Shown: positions 1 to 11,022, counted from the first letter of the stretch. The stretch: DNA of 14,140 nt from Eimeria necatrix (GCF_000499385.1 NW_013654770.1:1-14140); one strand, 5' to 3'. Numbers and translations are program-made. Notes: a model not told the origin generated them from the sequence alone.

Positions 1-138
1 CCATCACCTCGCATCCGATTCGTCCAGGTTCTCGCCGGGGAACTGCAGACCCTTTGGCGTCCATCTAGCTGAAGAAGATGACCTAATATCATATTCATCT
101 CAACTCAAAGCACGCAAGAAGCCTTGCGTCTACTGACC
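1..138. repeat. Partial repeat copy cut by the window's left edge
   Basis: This stretch matches 424-561 with two substitutions that I can see (near positions 110 and 122), and matches 1377-1514 more loosely. The near-identity means the copy at 1-138 and its partner at 424-561 separated recently. Similarity stops just after position 138, so the tail that follows in the other two copies (562-845 and 1515-1797) is missing here. No terminal repeats, target-site duplication or reading frame that explains it was found. Confidence 0.9.
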
Positions 139-164
139 GGAGACTAACCGCAATAAAGAAGTGC

Positions 165-845
165 GATATCGTTCTCACGATCTTTACGTAGGCCAAAACC
201 GCTGCATTTGTTTAATGTTGACCAACACAGTTTACTTTCCCGAAGCGTGCTCCAACCGCGACTATTCTTGCCTTCACGCCAGTGCTTCACTGGCCTGATG
301 TTGATTCACAAAACACAGCCAGCAAGCGCTACACGAATGTCGCAAACAGTGATGTGCCTGCGCAGCATACCCTTTGTGTGCGTTCCTAGCAGCTAACACC
401 ATCCCATATTCGCACAAACAAAGCCATCACCTCGCATCCGATTCGTCCAGGTTCTCGCCGGGGAACTGCAGACCCTTTGGCGTCCATCTAGCTGAAGAAG
501 ATGACCTAATATCATATTCATCTCAACTCAAAACACGCAAGAAGACTTGCGTCTACTGACCCGGCGCATATTCATCTATTGCGAAATACTGTCGACGCAC
601 AATGCGCAATGCGCGTGCAGCGCTTTGCATTCTCCACAATATCTAGTGTGTCTCGCATAAGACATCGCTTGAGAACCACGCTGGGGACAGCACACAATCT
701 CGCCAGTTTCGTGTGAAGATTCAAGTGAAGATCCAGCAACAAAAGGACGCAGCCTGAATGTCGAATCCTTCACGTCACTCTTGCCTACACAGCTCAGCAG
801 CATAGAGATGCCCCAGTCGATGCATCGTTGAACGTTGTTAGCAGG
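165..845. repeat. Dispersed repeat unit, copy A
   Basis: This unit of about 680 bases aligns with 1118-1797 at a nearly constant offset of about 953 bases. The best conserved blocks are around 240-420 and 603-700. It contains the 424-561 block shared with 1-138. A 48-codon frame inside it (about 250-393) is also open in copy B, but most substitutions there change amino acids, so it does not look maintained as protein. The family was not recognised; it could be a non-autonomous transposon, a satellite-like unit or a local segmental duplication. Confidence 0.8.
424..561. repeat. Second copy of the 138-base block, offset 423
   Basis: This block is nearly identical to 1-138, so the stretch 1-423 plus this block looks like a recent direct duplication with a period of 423 bases, nested inside the older 953-base duplication. 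The third counterpart, at 1377-1514, is clearly older and more diverged. Confidence 0.9.
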
Positions 846-1117
846 CTGCCTACGCGCATGCATTGCAGGTTACACGATGAGATGAATGCGAACGCTTCAG
901 TTCGGCGCCTTCGCGCGCATGCGAAGAGGATAAGGTTTAGGTAGCGGCAAATGTAGTGTTGCACATAATTTCACGGCTCAGCTCTCGGCAGAGTTTACTG
1001 CGTGAAGCAATGAGCTTGGGAAACGAACGTGAAGCGCAGTCTACGTTCTGTTCAGATGATAAAAATGCATGAACATTGTGGAGAAGAACAATCTCAAATA
1101 ATGAATCAAATGAACAC
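846..1117. other. Spacer between repeat copies, nothing recognised
   Basis: This stretch separates repeat copies A and B. It shows no long frame, RNA gene or simple repeat that I can support, and it has no evident counterpart elsewhere in the window. Confidence 0.5.
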
Positions 1118-1797
1118 TGCGATCTTTCTCACAATCTTTACATTTACAAAGCTCTCCCATTGATTGAAAGTTGGACAACACAGCTTGCGTTTTCTACGTG
1201 CGCTGCAACCGCAACTATTCCTGCCTTCACGCCAGTGCTTTACTGAGCTGATTTTGATTCACAAAACACAGGCAGCAAGCGTTACACGAATGTCGCAAAC
1301 AGTGACGTGCCTCCAAAGCATACCCTTTGTGTGCGTTCCTAGCAGCTAACACCATCCCACATTCGCGCAAACAAAGCCATCTCCTCGCATTCAATTCGTC
1401 CAGGCTCTTGGAGGAGAACCGCGGACTCTTGCGCCTGCCTCTAGCTAATACCGCTGGCATAAAGTGATATTCATTTCGACCAAAAACACACAAGAAGACT
1501 TGCGTCTACTGACCCGGAGCATACCCGCCTAGTGCAAAGCGCCGTCGATTCACAAGGCGCAATGCGCGTGCAGCGCTTTGCATTCTCCACAATATCTAGT
1601 TTGTCTCGCATAAGACATCGCTTGAGAAACACGCTGGGGACAGCACACAACCTCGACAGTTTCTTGTGATGATTCAAGTGGAGATCCAGCACAAATGGAC
1701 GCAGCCAGAATGTCGAATCCTGCATGTTACGCTTGCCTACACAGCTCGGCTGCTACGCAGTATCCTAGTAGATGCTTTATTCATCGTTGCTAGGAAA
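1118..1797. repeat. Dispersed repeat unit, copy B (older copy)
   Basis: This is the diverged direct copy of 165-845. Landmarks shared with copy A are the block ending in TTTGTGTGCGTTCCTAGCAG, the GCGTCTACTGACCCGG block near 1501, and AATGCGCGTGCAGCGCTTTG at 1561. By eye, overall identity is roughly three quarters to four fifths, with small indels. Frames in this copy are shadows of the repeat, and no coding constraint is visible. Confidence 0.8.
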
Positions 1798-4700
1798 TCC
1801 ACCTGGGCTCATGGATTGGAGAGTCGCACCAGTTCTCCGAAGAACTACAATCGTTAACGAACCCGTAGAATCTTCCACGGTCCCAATACAACTTTGACTA
1901 TGAACGTGCAACTCAGCCTATTGCGCACTACTGCTGCAGCAAAACTAAGCTCGATTCCATTTGTCATTTGAATGCCACATTTGTTCCGTCTAACGCGTTG
2001 AAGATGCGTTTCGGAATAATATGCTATCTTGCCCTGCTGCCTCCACAAATACTGTTTGGGGGCACCAGTGGCCCGTGTGCATCTCATCTGGTTGAGCGAT
2101 CTCTTTTGACCTGTGACAAACAATTTATTTGCATCACATAGGCCTGCGGTCGCCGTACTCTCTGTGTGCGGAGTTCATGTTGCCTCTCATACAGCATTGT
2201 GAACTCTGAAGCACAATGCTCTCAAGTTACGTGTTTGACGGGTTCAGGCTATTAGAAGAAGAGATACCGACTTTCGCTGAAACGCGCATGAGTGCTCACC
2301 CTGGTTGTGTCATTTTGGGTGCGTGCATAATTGCACCGAAACGCGTTAGTGAAGCGAGAAGCGTATTCATACGCAGTGATAGGTGCAAAACTAGTTTGCG
2401 AAAAAAAGTCCTTTTGAAAGAAAAAGTATGGCTTCATAGAGTAAGTTCATTGCAGCGCGTTCACAGAATATGCATCTAACTTTAAATCAGAGATGCTGTG
2501 ATTGCAGGAAATGCAGAAGCAAGCGGGGCATACGCACATTTATTTTTCGAACACAGCCGGAGTTTCCAAACAACAAGAATGAAGCGAAAGAATGGACGAT
2601 AAGTCACTCAGCCCTCACGGATGTTACGCTACGGCTGAGCGCACTCTCTTCGAGGAATTCACATTGTTGAGCAGCTAATTACAAGAATGAGCGGCAGCCA
2701 TTCATATAAATTTGCATTCACTGCAGAAAAGAGTGCGATTCCGGGAAAGCATGCGAGTCCCCATGCTACGCCTGCGCGCAATATCTGCCATAACCTTAGG
2801 ATACTACTTCAAACGAAACAGAATTCAATGATTGCTACTGGATTGCATGTCATTCTATAGGTATTCTACTGCGTTATTTCCATTTCCTCAAGGTGGAGGT
2901 TGTTGCTGCTGTGAGCAAGATTCCTGCGCCTCTCTGATGTTTGCTGGCAAAATATGTTCCTTACAACCACAAAGCCAATTTCTTTTCACGAATGCTCTTG
3001 CTCGCGGAATGCCAAGAATTGTTGCGAATGAATCCACATGGTAAAACACCAACAAGGTGTTCTGCTAGCAGCACGTACGATGATTTGACCCACTTTCTGG
3101 GAAGAAAAGAACAAGAAATAAAATAGTGAGTCTTCCCAATTGCAGTGCTCCTAGGACTGCATCCCACATTCATCAGCAAATATAGCAAGGGCCAGCTACC
3201 ATGACAGAAACGGGCACAAAACAGACTATGAGAGTGTTTTGAGTTGGGCTTGCAGTGAGAGGACCTCACGATACCTTAGTTGAAGGAGTTGAAAACACGC
3301 TATGACTCCAAAGTTACGTCCTTTTTGCCCGAGGACCATCACTGTTCCTTCTTTAAAAAAAAAAGACCTTTTCCAACTAGCACGTATCAGCTTATCTGCT
3401 TGATCTAGTCGCTGCTCTAGTCGCCATGGTGCTAAACTGAAACATTGAGCACGTTCCCAAACTTAGTAGAAATGGCGTGCATGATGCTCATGCGCACGGC
3501 AAGCTCTCAGATACTGCAAAGTGCGACGATACAAAAGTATAGTTAAATCGCAGACGATAACGGAGTTGACGTTTCTGCTGCATCGTAGGTCTTTGTTTAT
3601 CGAACTGTTCTCCACCACCACCAAACACTTTTCACATCTACCGAACCACCACATTATACTAAAAAGGTATTCAGAAATGCCTTTACCCACGAATTAAAGC
3701 TTTAATTATCAATCAACCGAAAGTATTCCCGAGTAACACAATTTTCGCGACAGCGCATTCATTCGAGTAAATTGCTTTTGAATCGTATATAAACAAATCC
3801 AGGAACTGCGCAGTAGTATTATAACTGAGAGGCAGCTGAAACAAAATTTCATATGAGACTGTGCCGCTGAGAAAAGGGTAGCAGCAGCATAGGTGTTCTG
3901 ATAAATACTTTGCGCGCCCATGCAGCAAGACATCGAATGGATAGATCGCACAGTGCACGCAGTCCCAGCACATTTTTGCTAAACGTGCGCCGCGTCAGCA
4001 TTTGCAGAGAGTTACCACAAAAAACGCAAGCGTCTTCAGCCTTTTACCCACAACACTAAACAATGACGCACGTTCTATAAAAGATAACTTTTCATTTAAG
4101 TGAGACGTACAGTTCAGGCTTACATTTTGACATGTTAAAACCGATTTTAGCTACATTCAGAACTTTGGGGAAAGTTTCCCTTGAAAAACAGCGTTGATTG
4201 CCACAGCACATATCTCCGTAGAGCTTCTTCAGATAATTTATACAGTGATAACCAGAATGAAGCCAATATACAAATTCACCAGTAAATTTGCGTGCTCTGG
4301 AAACTACCTAAACAATTTGCTGCGACCCGAGATGCATTTACAGTGATTTTCCAAAAACTAAATAACACAGCTGATCATGTCATAAGCTCATCTTTCAGCA
4401 TTCTAGCTGTTGTGTCTTCAATCGAATGCAATGGAAGTGCCAGAAACAAAACGTAGCTTTTGGGTCAGCACACTAAAGGAGCAGCTACAATATTCATTAG
4501 GAAAAAAATGCGTTTTCTCGCAGAAGAAATCTCAGCCGCCTCGCAGTTGTGCAGTTATCATCACGAGTAGAAGGTGGACTCTCCACAAGAAAACAAGGAG
4601 TAAATCTGCTGCCTGTCATTACAATCAGGGGCTCACAGTCTATTATATTCGGCGAATACTACAGTGCCACGATGTATCATTGACGAGTTCGTATCGTAAA

Positions 4701-4840
4701 AATATCGACATAACATCTGTAACAAGAGTGTAGGTGTATGTCGGATCATGCGCAGCTCTACAAATATTCACTCCGGCAAGACATTTGCAGCAGTTACATT
4801 TTACACACGGCACGTGAACCCATCAAAGCATGAACAACGC
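1798..4840. other. Long stretch with no supportable gene
   Basis: Frames here are short (under about 110 codons), lie on both strands and resemble chance frames. There is a run of ten A at 3355-3364. A plus-strand frame of about 100 codons from an ATG near 4431 to the stop at 4733 is clean, but it has no recognisable domain. A minus-strand frame ending at 3713 is preceded by a good splice-acceptor-like tract and followed by ATTAAA (minus strand, 3706-3701). That could be a terminal exon, but nothing ties it to a protein family. Confidence 0.5.
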
Positions 4841-4846
4841 GGGGCG

Positions 4847-5574
4847 TCATTGTTCTAGTGCAATCATGTTGGAATAACTTGTGTGCACCATGGGGTGAAG
4901 CCCAGCAAAAACACAGACGGCAGCCAAAGCAAACAAGCTTGTGTCAGGGTGATGCACGAGTAAATTTGCCCAAAATAATATCAGTGCGGAGGTATGCCCC
5001 TCGTAGGATAGCGCAGTATTAAGCAGCACGTCCACGGCTCTTTTGTGAAGTGGTCAACCCCCACGAAATACCACTGCTCAGCACACACTTTCTGCAAAAA
5101 AACCAGATAGTATTACTCACGCATGCCCACAAGGAACATTGTTGAACTCAGTATTGCTGCAAGCACGTGTAAAGCCGCCACATGCACACGAAGCAATGAT
5201 ATTTAGTCGACGAAGATGTCTATAAAAATCATTCCTGCAGTGCCTTGAAAATTCCAGTGTGAAGCTACGCAATATTTCTATGTATGCTCCTTTCACAAGC
5301 GTGAGTCGTTAAACGCCTCACCAATGCTGAGCTCAAGCCTTTCATCCCAGCTGACGCGAAGTTCAAACATCTGAGCTCCGGGAGAATGCGCAGAAAACAC
5401 TTCCAGAAAATCGGTTCGAAGCTTCGCAGGCTTGCAAAGGAGAAAGTGAATACATAGGCGTACAATCCATGCAATGATCCGTCGAACACTTCCGCACCCA
5501 AGACTGCAGTGCAACCGAGTCACGATGAGCACATTTAATGTAGTCTTGCCGTTGATAACCTTCTTCAGCTCGCA
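4847..5574 (-). pseudogene. Decayed Ty3/gypsy-like retrotransposon pol (RNase H to integrase)
   Basis: Read on the minus strand, four blocks appear in the order expected for Ty3/gypsy pol but in different frames. At 5574-5518, LKKVINGK followed by VLIVT resembles the last RNase H strand before its TDH motif, continuing after a frame change as VALQSW (5515-5498). At 5367-5356, FELR resembles the linker. At 5299-5180, LVKGAYIEILRSF then FYRHLRRLNIIASCAC resembles the region around the integrase zinc-binding motif, with the expected CxxC reduced to CxC. At 5070-5032, YFVGVDHFTKEPW resembles the start of the integrase core, and HTSYSN near 4885 resembles its TxYHPQ segment. In intact elements of this family, pol is one uninterrupted frame; here it is broken by stops, frame changes and deletions, so it should be inactive. 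No long terminal repeats, primer-binding site or reverse transcriptase were identified. Each match is short, so the call rests on their order. Confidence 0.4.
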
Positions 5575-5639
5575 TGTGCCTACATCCACTTGGCCTTTAG
5601 CAGCGTGATCGTAAAGCATGATAGGAGAAATTTGCATGC

Positions 5640-8600
5640 TTTAGTCGGACAAAGTATGTCCCGAGGCTAAGTTCATTGTTTTCTCCTGACCAGCCACGGC
5701 TATGTACAGTCAAATGCCTGTTACACGGACTACTATGTTCTGATATCACTGCAACGAAATCATTCCCTGCACACGTCTCTGCATGCTCCTAGCCATTGAA
5801 GATTACGAGCAGCAAAACCATTGACGCAGTTTTAATCAAACCGGTACGCCGGACGGCATAGCAACAACATATACTGTGCTTCGGTTGTCATTGCATAACT
5901 TATCATGGAAAAAAAGCACCTTCCGAGAGTCGAAGATTGTTGGTTTCTCGGGTTTCGTTATCCACGAACCTCCAGCTCTAGAATATCCAGCGCAGGGCCC
6001 ATCTTACAAAAACTATAGGCTTTCAGAGAGTTTAGCGCAAGTCAAACGATGCCACATCGTTCTGGATTTCCAGCAGAAGATGCATTTGAATGACATGGCG
6101 ATCAGACGTCAAGGAACGCATGTAACAGCAGAACAGACTCTGCCGTCAGCAGAGGTTTCTTTTGTTCTGCTGGCTGCATATTCTTGCGTCAAACCCCACA
6201 TTCAATCCCCATTAATTGTGAATTAGCAGCTTACGTTTTACAGCCCGGACGGCGGAAAACAGCCAGTACAAAGAATCGACAACAAACCGTCGCATAGCAG
6301 CAAACACGTACATTCTGCGATCAAGAGTAAATTGCAACCTTTTATCATTTAATGCTCAAGCCTTCAACTGTGTCTCTCACTGAGTCAACAACATCATGGC
6401 ATATCCTAATTAGAGACACTTTCAGCTTTAACGATAGCTGGGACATAGCAAATGATGTTGCATTGCAGTCGAGTCACCGCAGTCTAACGCACGCCCTGTT
6501 GCGGTACGCAATGGACGTCATAGAATAACCGAAGGTAGTCATCTGCGCAATTGTAGAGCAATACGCCCAAGATTCTGTTTTTATTAAAAATAATCATTAC
6601 TGTCGAAGTGTTTCACCGTACTTGCTGCGGCTCGTACGTAGCAAAATGCGAATGTTTCATACGCACTAGGAAGCCACGGTGCAGACTGTGGAGCCTCGAC
6701 CCACCAATCGCTTACCTGCTGATGCGCAAAAATGCCACGTCATAAAGACTCTTCTTAGCTGACTTGGTTCCGTAACTTCGAACATATCTGGACAGACAAA
6801 ATTTCAAGGTACACCGCACGCAGCCTGACAATGTGTATTGATAATGCATTATATAAATTTTTTCTTGTGTATTGGTACGAAATGCACTGTCGTAGGGGTT
6901 CCACCGAATAAGCAGCAAAAACAATCCTAGGCACAGCACTAACCTCGACCAGCACTCAAGAGAGGTGCAAACGTCACGTGCGTAACCATGCACGCGTACA
7001 TTGCATGTGGGGTCCCAAACAACACATAGAGCACTTGGCAAACAAACACGCACTCGGGAGAACGACACAACTAGCAATGTAGCTCAGTAGACAGCTTCCA
7101 ACCCCAAAAATGACGTACTTCATGGTGGGCCAATTGCTTGCCATTTTTCGTTTTAATTGTCACACAATCCCGGATTCGAAATTCAGGGATTTCCAATTTT
7201 TGTATAGACAAGCGCTGCACCAGGTTTGCTCTGTCATGATGGCAGACACTCATGTCTTTTATAAGCATGCCTGAAACACCGCAGATGTCAAACTATTGGA
7301 TGCATCGATGTAAATACTGTGTCAACTGTGCGCATCACAGCAGGGTATATTAATGTTAGGTCTTCATGACCGCTTAGTCCTCACAGCCTTTTTACATGCA
7401 AACTCTGCAAGGCTTGTGCTGGTTTGTCCTTGCTTTGCCTTTAATTCCCGATTCGACGACTGCAGCCTTTTTTGAAAACACCGCAGGTCGCCTTGACCCT
7501 TTTTGTCGTCTCTATGGATCAGCTTCAAGAATACGGGAATGGCTGTTTGCCTTTCTTTTGCGCCTGAAGTACTTTGTTGAGTTTTTGTTCCACATGCAGA
7601 ACCACAAAAATATTCGTCCTTAATTGTTCTCGCTAGATTAGACGTTTCGAGAACTCCTAGATCCACTACTTTTGTCGCGTGGAGCTGATAACTGGCCAAA
7701 TACCTGAGGCACAAATATGCTTATGCTTATTACATACAAGGCTATCCAGCTTTGTATATTTCATCGTTATCACCTACTCTCGCGAGTCATGGGTGTCTCA
7801 CTCTATACAATGGATTGACAGCAGTGTTCAACTGGATCCACGATCAATTTACCATGCCCAGAAGGCGAGTAGTCGAGACAGAAATCTCGCGATTATGCCG
7901 ACTCAAACAGCAACACCAACAACACGTTCAATTTTAAAGCAATGATTACCCGACAGTCTTTTGACCCATCGGCACGCAAGAAAAAAATTTACGAAGTTGG
8001 CGCTGACTGCAACGTAATTTTGCATGAGCAGCAGGCCATTACCCAGCCGCACGAAAAAACAGGAACCACAATCAGGAGGCCTATAAGAGGCGCAATATAC
8101 TGTTTCCGCCATTTTGGAACGTTGCCGGCCCCATCTGAAAGATTTCGCGGTTGAGCTGAGGTGAAGATATTATATATCTTGCGAGACACCCGCACCTAAG
8201 CCATACATAATAGAACACAAAGGCATGGCCTTTCTCCTAGATACGCATTATTCGCGTTCTCAACAAACATAGTCGTTGTCGCCTTTCAAACTCATCACGC
8301 CTTAACTGTTTGGGTTCCTCTTTAAACAAATGTGCCTTTGTTTCTCAAGTTTGCTGTGCTATTTAGTTTCACCGCAAAAATTTCAGCACTAGCAGCATGC
8401 GTACGGCGGAAACAATACAAACATTCTTGCTTTAACACACTTCCTGAGTAAGACGCATTCATTTTTTCTTTGATGCGGCACTTCGAGCTATTTCAGAAAG
8501 ACTGTGATTACGAATTGCTGCACGTTTCATTCCAGTGAGATTGTCCTGATGATACAGTACACTAGCAGTAGCACAAATACGATCTACAAAACTGTGAAAG

Positions 8601-9470
8601 ACGCAGCATGAACTCTGCCGCCAACTCTGTTGTGGAGTGGCCAATAAGCATTGGTTAAGCCTAAAAGAAAGGCATTCATACAGCTCGTGTGCAGCAATAG
8701 GGAATCACATTCGAATGAACCTCAGTCTTTTAGATCCAGTTGTTTTCGCATTATTTATACAAGAAAACAGGTGCATTTTCTGCAGCTTCATTGCGTGCAT
8801 CGACATGGCCACTGTAGTTCTCAAGCCACGCGGACTAACGTACTAGCTGTGCAACGGCCAGATCCAAACAACGCAGATTGTGCCTCTCCACACCTGACAA
8901 TTTCAAGAGTCTGCCTGACACAAATCCTTCGGAGAAACACGCCTCCACGCCGCCGGAGACTCGGCCAGTATATTCACCAACATGAACATCAATGTGAATG
9001 TTTTCAAAGCGGCTACAGACGCCACTGAGCTTAAACCACAAGGACACATACTTGAATCGTCATCCCATCAACACTTCCAGATGCGCCCACACGCTTAGTC
9101 AACAAGCGCAAGGACTACTCTAAGCCCAGCACTAGGCAGCATACAAGGTGTTCCCCAAAAACACTAGAGAGGGCATCACTGCAGTCTATAAAGCACACCC
9201 CAGGTGCGGAAGAACAAGTAGCTGATAATATCTCGCACAAAAAAATTGACATGATGACTAGAAACATCGCACAACAAGGCAGCTGTTTTTGAATCAAAGG
9301 TCTGGTTGTGCATCAACCAACCCCCTAGTTATGCATATTCTAAACGCCACTTCAAAACGTCTGGACAGTTCTAGTGTTCTAAAGCTACACAGTTGCGACA
9401 GCCCTGCAGCATTCGTGAACCTGTTATTTGCAATTGCTTGAGGGATACCCAAAATTGCATCGCGTCTGTA
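5640..9470. other. Long stretch with no supportable gene
   Basis: No frame here is recognised. The most gene-like traces are a short minus-strand frame at 6785-6716 ending at a strong donor-like CAGGTAAGC, and an antisense pair at 7364-7714 (minus, 116 codons, lysine-rich) and 7396-7623 (plus, 75 codons, hydrophobic amino end). None shows a domain. A short imperfect palindrome (7-base arms, 3-base loop) lies at 8164-8180. All of this is compatible with chance. Confidence 0.5.
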
Positions 9471-9476
9471 CGGCAG

Positions 9477-9677
9477 AAAATGCCTACGTTGCTCTATCGG
9501 CGCAATCTGCCAAAGAAACTGTCGATATTTGGACTAACTACAAAGCCAGCAACGTTATCCTGGCAAGCCTTTATGTTGCGTTTTTCCAACGGTGCCCGGC
9601 CGCAAATAAAGCCTTTTACGACTTATTTTCTCATGAGATGAAACTCCTGTGTAGCCCCTTCGTGAACCTGGAGGGCA
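9477..9677 (+). CDS. Exon-like frame resembling globin helices A to CD (tentative)
   Basis: This frame has coding-like codon use and begins after a possible acceptor (GTACGGCAG, ending at 9476). It reads NAYVALSAQSAKETVDIW, then SLYVAFFQRCPAANKAF. Globins typically have Leu-Ser/Thr 12 residues before a Trp at A12, a Phe near the end of helix B, Pro at C2, and Phe at CD1 six residues after that Pro. Here Leu to Trp is 12, Pro (codon 9596-9598) to Phe (9614-9616) is six, and the earlier Phe to CD1 Phe is ten, which all fit. The Trp codon is 9530-9532. No start codon is visible, so an upstream exon is expected. The donor is uncertain: GTCATG after 9677, or GTGTAG after 9648. The short spacing signature can arise by chance, as a look-alike elsewhere in this window showed, so the family call is moderate. 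A different small helical protein remains possible. Confidence 0.45.
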
Positions 9678-10328
9678 GTCATGACCAATATTTCAACAGG
9701 AAGCGACTACAGAGCAGGATGTGCAGCGTAGCAAAGTTGGAGTGCAACATGTACGGTTGCTGTACCCTTGTACAAAACACTTCCACGGCACACCTAAGCA
9801 ACTAGCCTTCCTACGTAGTAAGCAGGGAGCAAACGGTAAATGACGGTAACGTGGCTCCTGCGCATCCAAATGACAATACAAGATGAGAAAAGTCAAGCAA
9901 CTACGTCATGTCTCTTATATGGATGCCTGTACTTCGCAGAAGCACATTTGAAAAAGAAGCACACCAGCAACTGCAATGCATTCCGCACCAACCCCGCTTT
10001 TCACCACGAAATTTCAAAGAGAAGTCACGGTGGTTATCTTTCTGCCCCCGCAGGACTTTCGACGTTGTTTCATGGCTTTCTACCGTCAATCTGGGCACGC
10101 TTGAAGAAACATTTGTCATGTACTCTGGAAGAAGGTTTCGGCAAAGGCACGTGAAGGGCAACACACAAACTGTTTGGCATTCACACAGGCTCATACTCAC
10201 AATAGTGTCACGCAAATTGCTAGCAGGTGCACCCAATTCGATACAATTCTTTTGAACTGGAGCTACGTGTTTAGTAATTGGGCTAGCAAACAAAAACAAC
10301 CCATGCCTTCCCTTTGCCCAATTTGAAG

Positions 10329-10581
10329 TCAAGCTGACGCTGTGATAGTTGCAACTCATTTCAATGTGTGCATTGAAGGCAATCCACGTTATTTCCAGCA
10401 ACTGCATACCAAGCGAGCCCAGCTGGAACACTTGAAGAATTACCTGTCAGCCGAGCGGACAACAAAATTTTTGGAAACGTTCCGTGGCAAATACAGTGCC
10501 ACTTACGCATATGCCGACTCCTGGCAGGACGGACGCACACGTGGCATTATGGAAATGCTAACGCACTTGCAGCGTCACTGA
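10329..10581 (+). CDS. Terminal exon-like frame, possible carboxyl half of the 9477 gene
   Basis: The frame opens after a pyrimidine-rich acceptor-like tract (acceptors possible after 10328, 10333 or 10348) and runs to a TGA at 10579-10581. Codon use looks coding, and ATTAAA follows 7 bases after the stop. If it continues the globin-like frame upstream, YFQQL would end helix F at position F4, YLSAERTTKFLETF would be helix G, and YSATYAYADSW would lead into helix H with Trp at H8. Under that alignment the proximal F8 position is Arg (LHTKR) rather than His, although a His lies three residues earlier, and no His sits at E7. One phase-consistent join is the donor after 9677 with the acceptor after 10333. 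A second possible internal exon is 10054-10150, with a strong acceptor (TTTCTGCCCCCGCAG), but adding it makes the CD-to-E distance too long for a globin. The frame looks real; its family is less certain. Confidence 0.45.
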
Positions 10582-10588
10582 ACACTCC

Positions 10589-10594
10589 ATTAAA
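10589..10594 (+). terminator. Polyadenylation signal ATTAAA
   Basis: This common variant hexamer lies 7 bases after the stop of the 10329-10581 frame, which supports that frame being a last exon with a very short 3' untranslated region. The hexamer alone is frequent by chance. Confidence 0.35.
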
Positions 10595-10803
10595 AGCTTC
10601 AAACCACCGTGCCGGCAATGCCTACGTGCGAAAAATTAACTTTTGCTGCGCCATCCAACGAGCAAACGTTATCGTCTGGCCCAGCAATCCCAGGGCTGCG
10701 CATGTCATGTCTTGTACGTTTAAAACATTACTGAACCACAAGCTAATTTAGCTGCTTAGTGCCATTACCTCTTTGTGGCGGATAACCAGAAAATAGGCAT
10801 ACA

Positions 10804-11022
10804 ATGAGGGCACAAGAAAAAGAAGCCCAAACCAAAGCGTCACTAAAGTTGTGTTTCTTCCTGATTGCAAAAAATGAGACGCAACAAGCCAGCTTCTTCT
10901 CTGCAGCTGGATTCTTGTCAAGTCCATATCGCATTGCAGATAGGGCAAAGCTCGCTGCTTCCGCATGTCTGGTTCACGTTTTGGTGGACCTCAATCATCC
11001 ACAACGCAATGCAAGTGCTTAA
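10804..11022 (+). CDS. Uncharacterised small frame, unproven
   Basis: This ATG frame of 72 codons is open upstream to about 10786. It is alanine-rich and helical in character, with aromatic pairs (LCFFL, ASFFSAAGF) and a stretch DRAKLAASACLVHVLVDL. It lies 220 bases beyond the end of the candidate gene on the same strand. It could be an exon of a related gene, because the aromatic and helical spacing is loosely similar, but no motif settles this. Its length is not above chance expectation. Confidence 0.2.
   Translation: MRAQEKEAQTKASLKLCFFLIAKNETQQASFFSAAGFLSSPYRIADRAKLAASACLVHVLVDLNHPQRNASA

Noticed and set aside
250..393. A 48-codon frame kept open in both repeat copies (also 1206-1346)
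   Set aside because: Most base differences between the copies change the amino acid, so there is no sign of selection for protein.
3355..3364. Run of ten A, possibly the tail of a retroposed copy
   Set aside because: No target-site duplication or recognisable body was seen next to it.
5092..5120. A 29-base intron-like stretch (minus strand GTGAGT to TTTTTTTGCAG)
   Set aside because: It is too short for a normal spliceosomal intron in animals and lies inside the retrotransposon relic.
3713..6785. A minus-strand globin gene built from frames at 6785-6716, 5430-5322, 5243-5121 and 3866-3713, with apparently exact globin spacings
   Set aside because: The phases do not fit at the first two junctions, and the two middle pieces align better, with their neighbours, to a broken Ty3/gypsy pol. 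This also lowers confidence in the other globin-like calls.
10054..10150. A strong acceptor (TTTCTGCCCCCGCAG) and a frame with a SAM-domain-like start (VVSWLSTVNLGTLEETF)
   Set aside because: The rest of the SAM fold is absent and two other frames through the same stretch are also open, so it is noted only as a possible alternative exon.
9901..10431. Longest frame in the window, 176 codons on the minus strand
   Set aside because: It is cysteine- and serine-rich without pattern, overlaps the more coding-like plus-strand frame at its end, and its length is about chance expectation.
10617..10627. AATGCCTACGT shared with 9479-9489, suggesting a duplicated first exon
   Set aside because: Matches of 11 bases are expected many times by chance in 14 kb, and no acceptor precedes the second copy.
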